Assembly (NCBI GenBank): GCA_028699155.1
Contig: JAQVVD010000006.1
Coordinates: forward strand, 1 to 53,874
Source: Candidatus Peribacteraceae bacterium
GTDB lineage: Bacteria; Patescibacteriota; Gracilibacteria; Peribacterales; Peribacteraceae
Direction: 5' to 3'
Length of the DNA stretch: 53,874 nt
A program made the position numbers and the translations under genes. Each line of letters starts with the position of its first letter. Position 1 is the first letter of the stretch. Under the pieces are notes generated by a model. The model was not told where the DNA came from, did no database searches, and saw only the letters and a list, made by a program, of their open reading frames with translations. Below are positions 39,677-48,843 of the stretch, in pieces.

Positions 39677-39704
39677 AGCCGCACCCAGGAACGGGTGCGG
39701 CTTT
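39677..39704 (+). terminator. Perfect 10-bp hairpin between AT-rich island and SIMPL gene
   Basis: AGCCGCACCC and GGGTGCGGCT with a 6-nt loop, followed by TTTG. Positioned between divergent genes, so it may insulate the SIMPL promoter (TTGATG, 17 bp, TACAAT at 39734-39739) from the island. Confidence 0.45.
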
Positions 39705-39745
39705 GATGTATTGATGGCTCCCCTCCCCCGGGGTACAATCCGCCC

Positions 39746-40468
39746 ATGCAACGCAACCCCATCACCACCGCAGCCGCCATCATGGCACTGGCTATTATTC
39801 TTACAGGATCGATCGGCGTGATCGGCATCTTCCGGATGCGCTCACTCAGCGACACAATCTCCGTGACCGGTTCTGCGGAGCAGACCGTGATGTCCGATGT
39901 CGCCAAGTGGACCCTGCAACTCACGCAGTCCTCGGACCTGTACAACCTGGAAACTGCGAATACCGCCATCAGCGCCGACCTTGGCACACTGCGTGCATTC
40001 CTCTCGGAAAGAGGAATTGAACCGGACTGGATCACCGTACAGCCCGTCTCCATGAATACGAATTACGATTACAACAAGGGCGGCACACCCAGCGGATACA
40101 TGCTGATGCAGACGGTTGTCGTGGAAGGAAATGACATCGAGAAAATCAAGAGTGCGGCAGAGAACGTGAATTCCCTGCTGAACAAAGGCGCGTTGGTTTC
40201 CACCATGTCACTCGAGTACTTCTACAGCGGGCTGCAATCCATCAAGCAGGATATTCTCGCGCAGGCGACCATTGATGCACGTGAACGTGCGAGGAGGATG
40301 GTAGAGGCAGCCGGTTCCCAACTGGGCGCACTGCGCGCAGCCAGCATGGGCGTGCTGCAGGTGACCGCCGTCAATTCGGTGGAAGTTTCCGACTACGGCA
40401 TGTACGACACTTCCGCATTGGAAAAGAAGGTGACGGCGGTGGTACGGGCATCATTCGGCATCCGGTAG
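39746..40468 (+). CDS. SIMPL (DUF541) domain protein
   Basis: 240 residues. N-terminal membrane anchor or signal (ITTAAAIMALAIILTGSIGVIGIF), then the SIMPL domain: ISVTGSAEQTVMSDVAKWTLQLTQSS, LRAFLSERGIEPDWITVQPVSMNTNYDY, GYMLMQTVVVEGNDIEKIKSAAENVNSLLNKG, LQSIKQDILAQATIDARERARRMVEAAGSQLGAL, and a closing VTAVVRASFGI strand. SIMPL proteins are periplasmic or surface proteins; some bind interleukin-receptor kinases or form oligomers, and the general role is unclear. TACAAT ends 6 nt before the ATG, suggesting a leaderless mRNA. Confidence 0.92.
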   Translation: MQRNPITTAAAIMALAIILTGSIGVIGIFRMRSLSDTISVTGSAEQTVMSDVAKWTLQLTQSSDLYNLETANTAISADLGTLRAFLSERGIEPDWITVQPVSMNTNYDYNKGGTPSGYMLMQTVVVEGNDIEKIKSAAENVNSLLNKGALVSTMSLEYFYSGLQSIKQDILAQATIDARERARRMVEAAGSQLGALRAASMGVLQVTAVNSVEVSDYGMYDTSALEKKVTAVVRASFGIR

Positions 40469-40501
40469 AAATCCGCACTCTTCCTTGTTCCTCTCTCCTA
40501 T

Positions 40502-41113
40502 ATGACAGTACGCACCGTACGCATCCTTTCGCCGCTCTTCCTTCTCCTCGCCCTCTGCGCCTGCGCGCCAGCGGAGGAGAAGCTCCGCGAGGAACTCGCA
40601 GAGGCGAACCGCTGCGATTCCCCAGAAGACTGCGTTTTGATCGGGAGCGTGTGCCCGTTCGATTGCTACATCTACGTGCACAAGGATGAAGCGCAGCGCA
40701 TGAAGGCAAAACTGGATGTGTTTGAAACAGACTGCACGTACTCCTGCATCGCGAGCGAAGGAGTAGCGTGCGAAGCGAACAAATGCGTACCGATCACGGA
40801 ACCGCCGCCCGCACTGCCGGAAGGCAACGTCGGCGCAGCCTGCACCTCCTCGGAGGAGTGCCAAACGCCGGCAAGTTTCCTCGTACGCTCCGCCTGCCCG
40901 TTCGGCTCCGCCTGCATAGACGGCGCATGCGCGGTCGTCTGTCCCATCCCGTCGCAAGGCACAGATGCCGGCGGATTTACGGAACCCGTCGTCTGCACGG
41001 CAGACAGCGACTGCGACTGCAGCTCGTACCTTGCGCAGGATCTGGCAGGCTGCCTCTGCGCGGACGGATCGTGCGTCGCGGTAGTGGCAGAGGAAGCGGA
41101 AGCGAGTGAATGA
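40502..41113 (+). CDS. Cys-rich lipoprotein
   Basis: 203 residues. Signal peptide ILSPLFLLLALCAC with lipid-modified Cys near 21. The mature part has about 20 Cys in small knots: CDSPEDCVLIGSVCPFDCYIY, CTYSCIASEGVACEANKCVP, CTSSEECQTPAS, CPFGSACIDGACAVVC, CTADSDCDCSSYLAQDLAGCLCADGSC. The spacing resembles EGF- or whey-like disulfide modules found in myxobacterial and CPR surface proteins. It lies 33 nt after the SIMPL gene on the same strand and probably in one operon. A pyrimidine-rich leader (TTGTTCCTCTCTCCT) precedes the ATG. Confidence 0.82.
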   Translation: MTVRTVRILSPLFLLLALCACAPAEEKLREELAEANRCDSPEDCVLIGSVCPFDCYIYVHKDEAQRMKAKLDVFETDCTYSCIASEGVACEANKCVPITEPPPALPEGNVGAACTSSEECQTPASFLVRSACPFGSACIDGACAVVCPIPSQGTDAGGFTEPVVCTADSDCDCSSYLAQDLAGCLCADGSCVAVVAEEAEASE

Positions 41114-41183
41114 CCCGTCGCTGCGCTCAGGATGACCCGCAGAGAGTGGTCTGAGAGCTCTTTTTCTGTTACAATAGAGAGAA

Positions 41184-42188
41184 ATGGAAATCAGTGACGT
41201 GCTCCCCTCCCCGCTGGCAAAGAGGCGCGCCGCAACCAGAACGCGCGGCATGACCGTCGGCTGGTCGGCGCTCTCTGTGATGATTCTGGCGGGATCGACG
41301 ACCTCTTCCTTCGGCAAGCAGCTCACAGGCACATTCTCGCCGCTCTCCATGCTCCTGGTGAGCGAGCTCCTCATGCTGCTGTTCGCGGTCTTCTCCTTCG
41401 GGGGCATTCCTCTGGTACACAAGCTCCTCAAACAGAAGCCACACACGCTCCTCGCGCTCCTCTCCATAGGGGTGATCAACGGAGGAGTGGCGCCCTACCT
41501 GTGGTTCAGCGGGCTCTCACGCACATCCGCGATCAACACGCAGCTCTTCGGCATGACAGAGATGCTCTTCCTCATGATCTTCGCTTCCTTCTTCGCACGG
41601 GAGAAGATCACCCGCGCGCACATCGGCGGCGGGATCGTGATCTCCCTCGGCCTCCTGATCGTCACGCTCAAGGGATTCCATGAGAGCATCGCACTGAACA
41701 CCGGCGACATCTTCATCATCCTGTCCTGCCTCTCCTACAGCATCGGCGGTACCATCATCCGCAAGAAACTGCACCGCACCGCTCCCGAGCTCATCATCTT
41801 CGCACGTTCCGCCACCGCGATTCTCCTCTTCTTCCTGATCTCGCCGTTCATCTCGCACCCCTTCATTTCGGAGGTCATGGCATTCCCCCTCGCGCTCATT
41901 CCGGTGCTCCTCGCGTACGGTTTCATCTCCCGGTTCCTCCTGGTCTTCAGTTTCTACGAATCACTCAAGCACCTGCCGGTTGCGAGCGTGTCGCTCCTCT
42001 CCACAGTGGTCGTGGGAACCGCGCTGCTCTTCGCCCACTTCTACCTGGGCGAACCGATCCACTGGTACCAGGCGGCGGGCGCCGCGCTCATCATGGCCGG
42101 TGCGATCATCGTGCAATCTTCGGGGTTGCGCAAACTGGAGCAGCACCTCACGCACTACTGGATGTCACACCACCGGCAGCAGTTCTAG
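41184..42188 (+). CDS. EamA/DMT superfamily transporter
   Basis: 334 residues with about ten helices in two EamA repeats. Seen: GKQLTGTFSPLSMLLVSELLMLLFAV, VINGGVAPYLWFSGLSRTSAINTQLFGMTEMLFLMIFASFFAREKIT, then in repeat 2 AYGFISRFLLVFSFYESLKHLPVASVSLLSTVVVGTALLFAHFYLGEPIHWYQAAGAALIMAGAIIV. Members export metabolites or drugs; the substrate cannot be told. TACAAT (41170-41175) lies 8 nt before the ATG; AGAGAGAA between them could also serve as a weak Shine-Dalgarno. Confidence 0.9.
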   Translation: MEISDVLPSPLAKRRAATRTRGMTVGWSALSVMILAGSTTSSFGKQLTGTFSPLSMLLVSELLMLLFAVFSFGGIPLVHKLLKQKPHTLLALLSIGVINGGVAPYLWFSGLSRTSAINTQLFGMTEMLFLMIFASFFAREKITRAHIGGGIVISLGLLIVTLKGFHESIALNTGDIFIILSCLSYSIGGTIIRKKLHRTAPELIIFARSATAILLFFLISPFISHPFISEVMAFPLALIPVLLAYGFISRFLLVFSFYESLKHLPVASVSLLSTVVVGTALLFAHFYLGEPIHWYQAAGAALIMAGAIIVQSSGLRKLEQHLTHYWMSHHRQQF

Positions 42189-42308
42189 GAGCAAATCCTG
42201 CCTACTCTGCTTTGCACCGTGACAAGCTTCTTTTCAAAGAGCGGCGGATGTTAAAAAAGGTGTGTTGACAGCGCTGCGTCGATCCATAGCATTGGCGCAC
42301 TTTTTCCT

Positions 42309-42830
42309 ATGAAACTCCACTGGGTCGCTATCGGCACGGGGTTCCTGGTATTCCTGCTGTGCACATCACAGTTCGGGCTGGATGCCGCCACGCCCGAATC
42401 GGCTGATTTCTCCGCCGCGCCCGAGCCGAGCATCGACGCGCTGGCTATGGGCTACGTGACGGCATCCGTCCTGGATGATCCCTCCTGCGGGCAGGGCGAC
42501 TGCGACAGCCAGCTCTCCATCCGTTTCCACATTCTTGCATCGGAGAGCGATGCTCTGCACCGCTTCCTGGCGCAGGTTGCCGGCAACGCCTACGCGGGAC
42601 CGGATTTCGTGGCATTGGGGTGCATGGAAGGCGGCAGGATACGCTACCAGAACGCCTCTGATGCGCTGGGGATGCAGGAGTTCCTCCTCCCTGCCGCGTT
42701 GAGCAGTGACATCCTGCGCGCAACGCCCGCATCCCCCGTCACGCTCCGCCTCAGGAAGTTTCCCCTCAGTGCCCCGACTAGCAGCCCGGTCTGCTACTCG
42801 CACTTCGCCACCGTAGAACTCGCTGAGTGA
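42309..42830 (+). CDS. Secreted hypothetical protein, 173 aa
   Basis: Signal peptide (HWVAIGTGFLVFLLCTSQFGLDAA). The mature part is strand-rich with four Cys (DPSCGQGDCDSQ, ALGCMEGG, VCYSH) that could form two disulfides: GYVTASVLDDPSC, LSIRFHILASESDALHRFLAQVAG, MQEFLLPAALSSDILRATPASPVTLRLRKFPL. No family recognised. Promoter TTGACA, 16-bp spacer, TAGCAT, then 16 nt to the ATG. It lies between the transporter and the M23 peptidase genes. Confidence 0.68.
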   Translation: MKLHWVAIGTGFLVFLLCTSQFGLDAATPESADFSAAPEPSIDALAMGYVTASVLDDPSCGQGDCDSQLSIRFHILASESDALHRFLAQVAGNAYAGPDFVALGCMEGGRIRYQNASDALGMQEFLLPAALSSDILRATPASPVTLRLRKFPLSAPTSSPVCYSHFATVELAE

Positions 42831-42914
42831 AACCGTGATGGTAGCCTGCGGTTATCCGGTGCGACGATGGAATTGCATCCATGAAGAATGCGACCCCTAT
42901 GCAACATGTTCCAA

Positions 42915-42937
42915 AACATATAATTATATGTTATAAT
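42915..42937 (+). promoter_or_regulatory. Promoter with embedded 18-bp palindrome upstream of M23 peptidase
   Basis: AACATATAATTATATGTT (42915-42932) is a perfect palindrome that overlaps the first base of TATAAT (42932-42937), 38 nt before the peptidase ATG. It fills the usual spacer between -35 and -10, a typical operator position. A second TATAAT lies inside the palindrome. No regulator can be assigned. Confidence 0.55.
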
Positions 42938-42975
42938 GTTAGTTAATACCACACACAAACACGAGTACCGATCTG

Positions 42976-43950
42976 ATGCATGCAGCGTGGCGACGTCGTG
43001 AACGCCGCAAGACAGCCCTGTGCGGCGCAGCGGGATTCCTGCTGACGCTCGGCATCGGAGCCACCTTCCTGCAGGATAATTTCCATGCAGCCCCATCCGC
43101 CGGACACATGCAGGGAAGAACGCCGGAAGAGGCGTACGAACGCGTGGAATACGAACCGGCAGCCTCCTGGCGCCGCAGGCAAGCAACGATGCCTGTGGCC
43201 AAAGGCAGCCAGCGCCTGCCCGCTTCGCTCCTCTCTACCAAACCTGCGGAGGCATTCCCGTCGTTCGATCGCGCAGTGCTCCCTGTGACCGCCATCCCCA
43301 ACTGGGGTGCAATGCGCACGCCCGACGCGTGGGAACGGACGTACGGCCAGATGACACGCGCGGACTTCGTGCCGGTCCCCCGCTATGACATCGCGACTCT
43401 CACGCAGCCCACGGTGCTCCTCCTGAAGAACCGCGAGAAGAACGTGGGCGCCCTCACCGCCAAGCTCTTCTACTCCACGCGATTCTTCGGCGCGTACGAT
43501 CTGGATGCGGGAGAGTTCTCCGGCATACATCCGGGCGTGGACATCAAGCTGGCACTGGATACTCCCATTGGCGCAATCGGCGGCGGTCGGGTGTACCGTG
43601 TTGCAAAAGACAGGAACATGGGACTTCACGTCATCATCGAACACCGCATCCCCGACGAAGGGACGCTCTACTCCCTGTACGGGCACCTGGGCTCTGTGAG
43701 CGTGGAGGAAGGAGAAGACATTGAACCGGGCACCGTCATCGGCACGGTGGGCATGACCGGCCAATCCACCGCTCCGCACCTGCACCTGCAACTCGATCGC
43801 GGTCGGGAAACCCCGCACAAACGCTTCTGGCCGACAGGCATGCTCACCCCAGCGGAAGCGGAACGTTACACCGTCAATCCCATTGTGTTCATCGCAACGC
43901 ATGGGACGGAAGCCGTCGCCAAAGTGCGCAGCACTGCGCGCGCTTCTTAA
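42976..43950 (+). CDS. M23 family metallopeptidase, membrane-anchored
   Basis: 324 residues. Basic N-terminus (WRRRERRK), signal anchor (TALCGAAGFLLTLGIGATFL), about 130 residues of linker, then a LytM domain: GIHPGVDIKLA (His185, Asp189), YGHLGSVSV (His237), APHLHLQLD (His268, His270), all zinc and catalytic ligands present. It cleaves peptidoglycan cross-links, or acts in division or cell separation. It is one of two M23 proteins in the window; this one has an export signal, the one at 6089-6628 does not. Transcribed from the palindrome-bearing promoter upstream. Confidence 0.93.
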   Translation: MHAAWRRRERRKTALCGAAGFLLTLGIGATFLQDNFHAAPSAGHMQGRTPEEAYERVEYEPAASWRRRQATMPVAKGSQRLPASLLSTKPAEAFPSFDRAVLPVTAIPNWGAMRTPDAWERTYGQMTRADFVPVPRYDIATLTQPTVLLLKNREKNVGALTAKLFYSTRFFGAYDLDAGEFSGIHPGVDIKLALDTPIGAIGGGRVYRVAKDRNMGLHVIIEHRIPDEGTLYSLYGHLGSVSVEEGEDIEPGTVIGTVGMTGQSTAPHLHLQLDRGRETPHKRFWPTGMLTPAEAERYTVNPIVFIATHGTEAVAKVRSTARAS

Positions 43951-43992
43951 GGAACGGGAGAGCCGTTCCCCAATCGGTCTTGCTGCTGACGC

Positions 43993-46650
43993 GTGAGCGC
44001 AAGTACTGTATCTCCTGTGACGCGGAAGATACCTGCCATTGGGAAGACCCTCGCACTACTCGTCAGTACGCTGCTCTTCTGCGAGACAGCGTACGGGGCG
44101 AGCATGAGTTACAGCATGGACATTCCGCTCATCAAGACCAACTGGTCGCAGCAGGTCACTCTTCCTAAACTCCCCACCGCCTCCGGCACGCTCACGTCCG
44201 TTGCCTTCACACTCTCCTCCTCTATAGAGGGAACCCTGAAGGTCGAGAGTATCGACAGCGCGCCGAGCACCGTGACTTCCCGCCTTGCGGCGCAGCTGAC
44301 GCTCGCACGCCCGGACGGATCGGCGCTGCTCACCCATGCGCCGGAAGACACCAAGACGGATACGTTCTCCGCGTTCGACAGCACCGTGGACTACGGCGGA
44401 GATTCCGGCAGGAGCTACGACATCGCATCCGAAGGCACGGGAGACGCTGCAATAACGGAGCTTTCGGCAAATGACCTCACACTGTTTGGCGGCGCCGGAA
44501 CGGTGGCGCTGCCTCTCAGTGCAGAAGGCGTCTCCGGGTTCGACGGCGCAGGGAACCTCCAATCGGAAGCGACGCTGCTCGCCTCCAGCAAGGTAACGGT
44601 GACGTACACGTACGTTACGCCGGACATGACAATCGGCATCCAGCCGAAAGCGCAATTCTTCGTGGGTGAGCAAGGCGTGCTCCTCCTCACGGTACGCAAT
44701 AGTGGAGATGGACAAACCACGGGAGCAACGACCGTCTCTACCGTGCTGCCATCCGGCCTCTCGCTCACCGCCGCATCCGGCGGCGGCTGGTCCTGCGCCA
44801 TCTCCGGGCAATCGGTCACCTGCACGCATGTGGGAACGATCGGCGCCGGCGCCTCCGCGGACCCCATTGCACTGACCGTCGCCATCGGTTCCCATGCACT
44901 CCCCAGCGTGCTCTCTACCGCTACGGTGCAGACGCAGGGAGATAGGAATGAGAAACAGGGAAAGAATACCGCAAGCGTCACTCTTCCCGTCGTCACCATC
45001 ACGACAACCACCACGAATGGAGGCGGAGACACTGCCGCAACAACAGACAGCACGACGACGGAGAACGGGAATGGCAGCGATACGACGGAGAGCGCCCTTG
45101 CTCCGGGCGCATTCGGAGGAGGCGCTGAGGAAGGAGTCATCCCCATCGATGCGCAGGGATGCCCGATCCCCGCTTCGCTCTCGGAACCGATTGATCTCGC
45201 GGAGATCGACTCCTGCTTTGAATTCGTTGCGGACCGCGCCATCACCTTCAGCGACATCGTGCACCACCCATCGAAGGACTACATCGAACTGCTCAAAAAG
45301 ACGCGTATCCGCTCTGCGGGAGACTTCATCGTGAGCGGGCACGGCAACCACTCATCGGGCAAGCAGCAGGCGCAGTTCCGCGCGGGGACATTCCCCTTCC
45401 AGCCCGACCGTTCGCCTTCCCGCCTGGAAGTGGTGAAGATGGCGCTGATCGCCAACTGCCTGGGGATCGAGAGCGGAGACTTCTCTGCTGAGCGCACGTT
45501 CACGGACGTGCCGAAGGCGGCCAGCGGCGATGCGGCGCAGGATTTCCTGGCGCAGATTTTCTACACGGCGGCACGATACGGCATCGTTGCCGGGTATCCG
45601 GATGGCTCGGCACGCCCGATGGGGCAGGCGAACAACGCCGAGATCCTCGCCTTCCTCCTGCGCGCCTCCGGCGCCATGCCGGAAGGGTTCACCGCGCGGG
45701 AGGGATCTGCATGGTACGAGCCGTACCTGCAGTTCGCCTCCGCCAACCACTTGATCGGTCCGTCGTTCGATCCGGGAGCATCCATGGACCGCGGGAATGT
45801 AAGCGCGCTGCTGGTGCACATCATGGCGCTCGATCCCGATCCCGCCATCGCCGCGTACATCGCCCAGATCGACGTGGAAGCGCAATCGTTTACGCCGCAG
45901 GAACTCTTCTATGCGCCGCTGCCGCAACTCGGCGATCTGGAACCGGGCAGTGACACGCTCACCTGCGAGGAACGCGCGACCAGGATCAACACCTGCCTCT
46001 TTACGCCAAGTGCCGCAGGGAAACTGGTACCGGATGCGCTTCCTCCTACAGGCGCCGTGCAGGCATTCTCCCTCCTCGGCTCTACCAGCCTGCGCACAAC
46101 GGGAGACCGCGTGCTGTCTGCGGAGCAGACGACGCTGTACGGGAGCGCCTCAAGGCTGGAAGTGCTCCGCGCCGCCCTCTCTTCCCAGTGCATCCGGATT
46201 CCCCTCTCCGTCAACCGCGATGACATCCCCTTCGCAGACATTGATCCGGAAGGAGGCGGGGAGGTCACCGCCGATCTCACCGCGAGAGTGTTCACAACTG
46301 CCGCCACGGAGGAGATCATTACCGGCGGCGGGGAGAACACTGCGCGCCCTTCCGATCCCGCCACTCTCCTGGAAGCGCTGGTTATCGCACTCCGGAGCGC
46401 GGATGCCATTCCAGAAGGCTACGCTGCGAAAGATTTCTCCATCCCCAACCTTCCCGCGGGTGACCACTGGTACGATCCATACGTTTCCTTCGCACTCGCT
46501 CAGGCGTTGCTGAATGAAGAGGAGGGGGCATCGCTCTTCCTCCCCGTCACGCGTGCGCGGCTGGCACTCCTGCTCACAGATACCATGCGATTCTCCGCGG
46601 ATCCGGGCATCCGCAGTTACCGCACTGCAGTGGACGGATTGCTCAAGTAG
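43993..46650 (+). CDS. Surface protein with choice-of-anchor-type N-domain, DUF11-like domain and SLH-like repeats
   Basis: 885 residues. Signal peptide (IGKTLALLVSTLLFCETAYGA). Residues about 38-200: strand-rich domain MDIPLIKTNWSQQVTLPKLP, resembling choice-of-anchor E modules. About 210-320: DUF11/CARDB-type domain (PKAQFFVGEQGVLLLTVRNSGDGQTTGATTVSTVLPSGL). About 325-370: Thr/Gly-rich linker. From about 400 to the end: SLH-like segments with RLEVVKMALIANCLGI, FTDVP, AQIFYTAARYGIVAGYPDGSARPMG and a repeat of the same pattern near 750-870 (RLEVLRAALSSQC, FADIDP, TARVFTTAATEEIITGG). It likely binds the cell wall. GTG start; the gene follows the M23 peptidase after a GGAACGG/CCGTTCC hairpin (43951-43969). 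Confidence 0.85.
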   Translation: MSASTVSPVTRKIPAIGKTLALLVSTLLFCETAYGASMSYSMDIPLIKTNWSQQVTLPKLPTASGTLTSVAFTLSSSIEGTLKVESIDSAPSTVTSRLAAQLTLARPDGSALLTHAPEDTKTDTFSAFDSTVDYGGDSGRSYDIASEGTGDAAITELSANDLTLFGGAGTVALPLSAEGVSGFDGAGNLQSEATLLASSKVTVTYTYVTPDMTIGIQPKAQFFVGEQGVLLLTVRNSGDGQTTGATTVSTVLPSGLSLTAASGGGWSCAISGQSVTCTHVGTIGAGASADPIALTVAIGSHALPSVLSTATVQTQGDRNEKQGKNTASVTLPVVTITTTTTNGGGDTAATTDSTTTENGNGSDTTESALAPGAFGGGAEEGVIPIDAQGCPIPASLSEPIDLAEIDSCFEFVADRAITFSDIVHHPSKDYIELLKKTRIRSAGDFIVSGHGNHSSGKQQAQFRAGTFPFQPDRSPSRLEVVKMALIANCLGIESGDFSAERTFTDVPKAASGDAAQDFLAQIFYTAARYGIVAGYPDGSARPMGQANNAEILAFLLRASGAMPEGFTAREGSAWYEPYLQFASANHLIGPSFDPGASMDRGNVSALLVHIMALDPDPAIAAYIAQIDVEAQSFTPQELFYAPLPQLGDLEPGSDTLTCEERATRINTCLFTPSAAGKLVPDALPPTGAVQAFSLLGSTSLRTTGDRVLSAEQTTLYGSASRLEVLRAALSSQCIRIPLSVNRDDIPFADIDPEGGGEVTADLTARVFTTAATEEIITGGGENTARPSDPATLLEALVIALRSADAIPEGYAAKDFSIPNLPAGDHWYDPYVSFALAQALLNEEEGASLFLPVTRARLALLLTDTMRFSADPGIRSYRTAVDGLLK

Positions 46651-46673
46651 CAGTGCTTGCATCTCTTCTCTGC

Positions 46674-46701
46674 TTGACTCTCTTTTTTATCACTCTATAA
46701 T
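46674..46701 (+). promoter_or_regulatory. groESL promoter
   Basis: TTGACT (46674-46679), 16-bp spacer, TATAAT (46696-46701), about 88 nt before groES. No CIRCE inverted repeat (TTAGCACTC-N9-GAGTGCTAA) is present, so HrcA control is not indicated. The leader is pyrimidine-rich. Confidence 0.75.
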
Positions 46702-46789
46702 TTCGACTGCTAATCGGCGGTTCTGCGTGCTCGCGTTCCGCCTTCTGCAGACCTCTGCTACTTTTCTACTTCCTTTTCCCCACTTCGTT

Positions 46790-47116
46790 ATGGCAGACAA
46801 GGATCTCGCCGTGAAGATTACCCCCCTCGGAGACCGTGTCGTCGTCCGCCCGATGGAGCAGGAGCAGGTCACTGCGTCCGGCATCGTGATTCCCGATACC
46901 GCCTCCGGCGAGAAACCGCAGGAAGGTTTCGTTCTCGCACTCGGCAAAGGCGGCGTCGGCAAAGACTGCGCCAACCCCGCGGAATTCCTGAAGGTCGGCG
47001 ACAAGGTGCTCTTCGGCAAGTACGCAGGCGATGACGTCAAGCTCAAGAGCAAAGACGGGAAAGAAGTGGAGGTCAAAATCCTCCACCTGGATTCCATCCT
47101 CGGGAAAATCGCCTAA
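46790..47116 (+). CDS. groES: Co-chaperonin GroES
   Basis: 108 residues, a little longer than usual (about 95). It caps GroEL to close the folding chamber. Seen: VKITPLGDRVVVRPMEQEQVTASGIVIPDTASGEKPQEGFVLALGKG (including the mobile loop with GIVIPD), VGDKVLFGKYAGDDVKLKSKDGKEVEVKILHLDSILGKI. The ATG at 46790 begins MADKDLAVKITPLGD; the upstream in-frame extension crosses the promoter. No Shine-Dalgarno; TTCCTTTTCCCCACTTCGTT precedes the ATG. Followed 42 nt later by groEL. Confidence 0.97.
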   Translation: MADKDLAVKITPLGDRVVVRPMEQEQVTASGIVIPDTASGEKPQEGFVLALGKGGVGKDCANPAEFLKVGDKVLFGKYAGDDVKLKSKDGKEVEVKILHLDSILGKIA

Positions 47117-47158
47117 ATTCGTTACCACCTACCTCTTACACCCTACCCCTGACTCACT

Positions 47159-48793
47159 ATGGCAAAGCAACTCATCTTCAGTAATGACGCCCGCGAGAAG
47201 ATCCTCAAGGGAGTCGCGAAACTCGCGGAGGCAGTCCGCTCCACCATGGGCCCCAAGGGCCGCAACGTGCTCATAGAGAAGAGCTTCGGCGCGCCGACCG
47301 TCACCAAAGACGGCGTGACCGTCGCCAAGGAGATCGAGCTGGAAGACAAGGTAGAGAACATGGGCGCGCAGCTCGTCAAGGAAGCCGCGACGAAGACGAA
47401 TGACGCGGCGGGAGACGGCACCACGACCGCCACGGTCTTGGCACACGCCATCATGGAGGAGGGCCTCAAGCACATCACCTCCGGCTCCAACGCCATCTCC
47501 ATCAAGCGCGGCATCGACAAGGCCGTAGATGCGGTTGTCGCCGAACTCAACAAGATGAAGAAGGATGTGAAATCCAAGGAGGAGTACAAGGCCGTCGCCA
47601 CCATCTCCGCACAGGATGAGGGGATCGGCGACGTGATCGCCGAGGTGATTGATGAAGTCGGCAAGGACGGCGTGGTGACGGTGGAGGCCGGCCAGACACT
47701 CGGCATAGAGAAGGAGTACGTGGAGGGCATGCAGTTCGACAACGGCTACATCTCCCCGTACTTCATTACGGATACGCAGCGCATGGAGGCCGTGTTCGAG
47801 AACCCGTACATCCTGATCACCGATAAGAAGATCGGTTCGATCCAGGAGATCCTGCCGCTGCTGGAGCAGCTGGCGCAGAAGGGAAGGAAGGAAATCGTGA
47901 TCATCTCGGAGAACGTGGAAGGTGAGGCGCTCGCGACGCTGGTCGTGAACAAGCTCCGCGGCACCTTCTCGGCGCTCGCGGTCAAGGCTCCGGCATTCGG
48001 CGACCGCAGGAAGGAGATCCTCAAGGATATCGCCGCGCTCACCGGCGGCCGCGTGATCTCCGAGGAAGTGGGCCTCAAGCTGGAGAACGCGGGGATGGAC
48101 GACCTCGGCAAGGCGCGGCGCGTCGTCTGTACCAAGGATGACACGCTCATCGTGGACGGCGCGGGCAAGAAATCCGAGATCGAGGCGCGCATGAACCAGA
48201 TCAAGGCCGCACTGGACAAGACCACGTCCGACTTCGACCGCGAGAAGCTACAGGAGCGCCTCGCCAAGATGTCCGGCGGCGTCGCCGTCATCAAAGTCGG
48301 TGCCGCGACGGAGGTGGAGCAGAAGGAGAAGCAGCACCGCGTGGAAGACGCACTCTCCGCCACGCGCGCGGCGGCTGAGGAGGGAATCCTCCCCGGCGGA
48401 GGCGTCGCGTACCTGCGCACGCTCCCCGCGCTGGAGAAGCTCAAGGTCTCGAACAAGGATGAGCAGATCGGCGTGGACATCATCAAAGCCGCGCTGCTCG
48501 CTCCGCTCGTGAACATCGCCAACAACGCGGGCGATTCCGGCAAGGTAGTGGTGGAGAAAGTCCTGCAGAAGAAGGGCGGCGAGGGCTACAACGCCATGAC
48601 CGGCGTCTACGAAGACCTGGTCAAGGCCATGATCATCGACCCCAAGAAAGTGACGCGCTCCGCGCTGGAGAACGCAGCATCCGTCGCCTCCATGTTCCTG
48701 ACGCTGGAGGTCGCCATCAGCGAAATCCCCAAGAAGGAAGCCCCCATGCCGCCGATGCCGGGCGGAGGAGGAATGGGAGGCATGGACTTCTAA
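47159..48793 (+). CDS. groEL: Chaperonin GroEL
   Basis: 544 residues, full length. ATP-driven folding chamber of two seven-membered rings. Seen: [67 protein letters not shown] (ATP site with the catalytic Asp in GDGTTT), apical domain with YISPYFITD, the signature [17 protein letters not shown], and the C-terminal Gly-Met tail GGMGGMDF. No Shine-Dalgarno; the leader is C/T-rich (CTACCCCTGACTCACT). Ends before a strong intrinsic terminator. CPR genomes usually keep a single groESL operon, as seen here. Confidence 0.98.
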   Translation: MAKQLIFSNDAREKILKGVAKLAEAVRSTMGPKGRNVLIEKSFGAPTVTKDGVTVAKEIELEDKVENMGAQLVKEAATKTNDAAGDGTTTATVLAHAIMEEGLKHITSGSNAISIKRGIDKAVDAVVAELNKMKKDVKSKEEYKAVATISAQDEGIGDVIAEVIDEVGKDGVVTVEAGQTLGIEKEYVEGMQFDNGYISPYFITDTQRMEAVFENPYILITDKKIGSIQEILPLLEQLAQKGRKEIVIISENVEGEALATLVVNKLRGTFSALAVKAPAFGDRRKEILKDIAALTGGRVISEEVGLKLENAGMDDLGKARRVVCTKDDTLIVDGAGKKSEIEARMNQIKAALDKTTSDFDREKLQERLAKMSGGVAVIKVGAATEVEQKEKQHRVEDALSATRAAAEEGILPGGGVAYLRTLPALEKLKVSNKDEQIGVDIIKAALLAPLVNIANNAGDSGKVVVEKVLQKKGGEGYNAMTGVYEDLVKAMIIDPKKVTRSALENAASVASMFLTLEVAISEIPKKEAPMPPMPGGGGMGGMDF

Positions 48794-48813
48794 AAGCAGA
48801 ACAGAGCGTTCTT

Positions 48814-48843
48814 ACCGCGCCCGGTGCTACCGGGCGCGGTTTT
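48814..48843 (+). terminator. Intrinsic terminator of groESL
   Basis: ACCGCGCCCGGT (48814-48825) pairs perfectly with ACCGGGCGCGGT (48829-48840) around a 3-nt loop, followed by TTTTGTATTT. The strongest terminator in the window. Confidence 0.92.

Noticed and set aside
46651-46789. CIRCE/HrcA operator before groES
   Set aside because: No TTAGCACTC-N9-GAGTGCTAA inverted repeat; only an ordinary promoter and pyrimidine-rich leader are seen.
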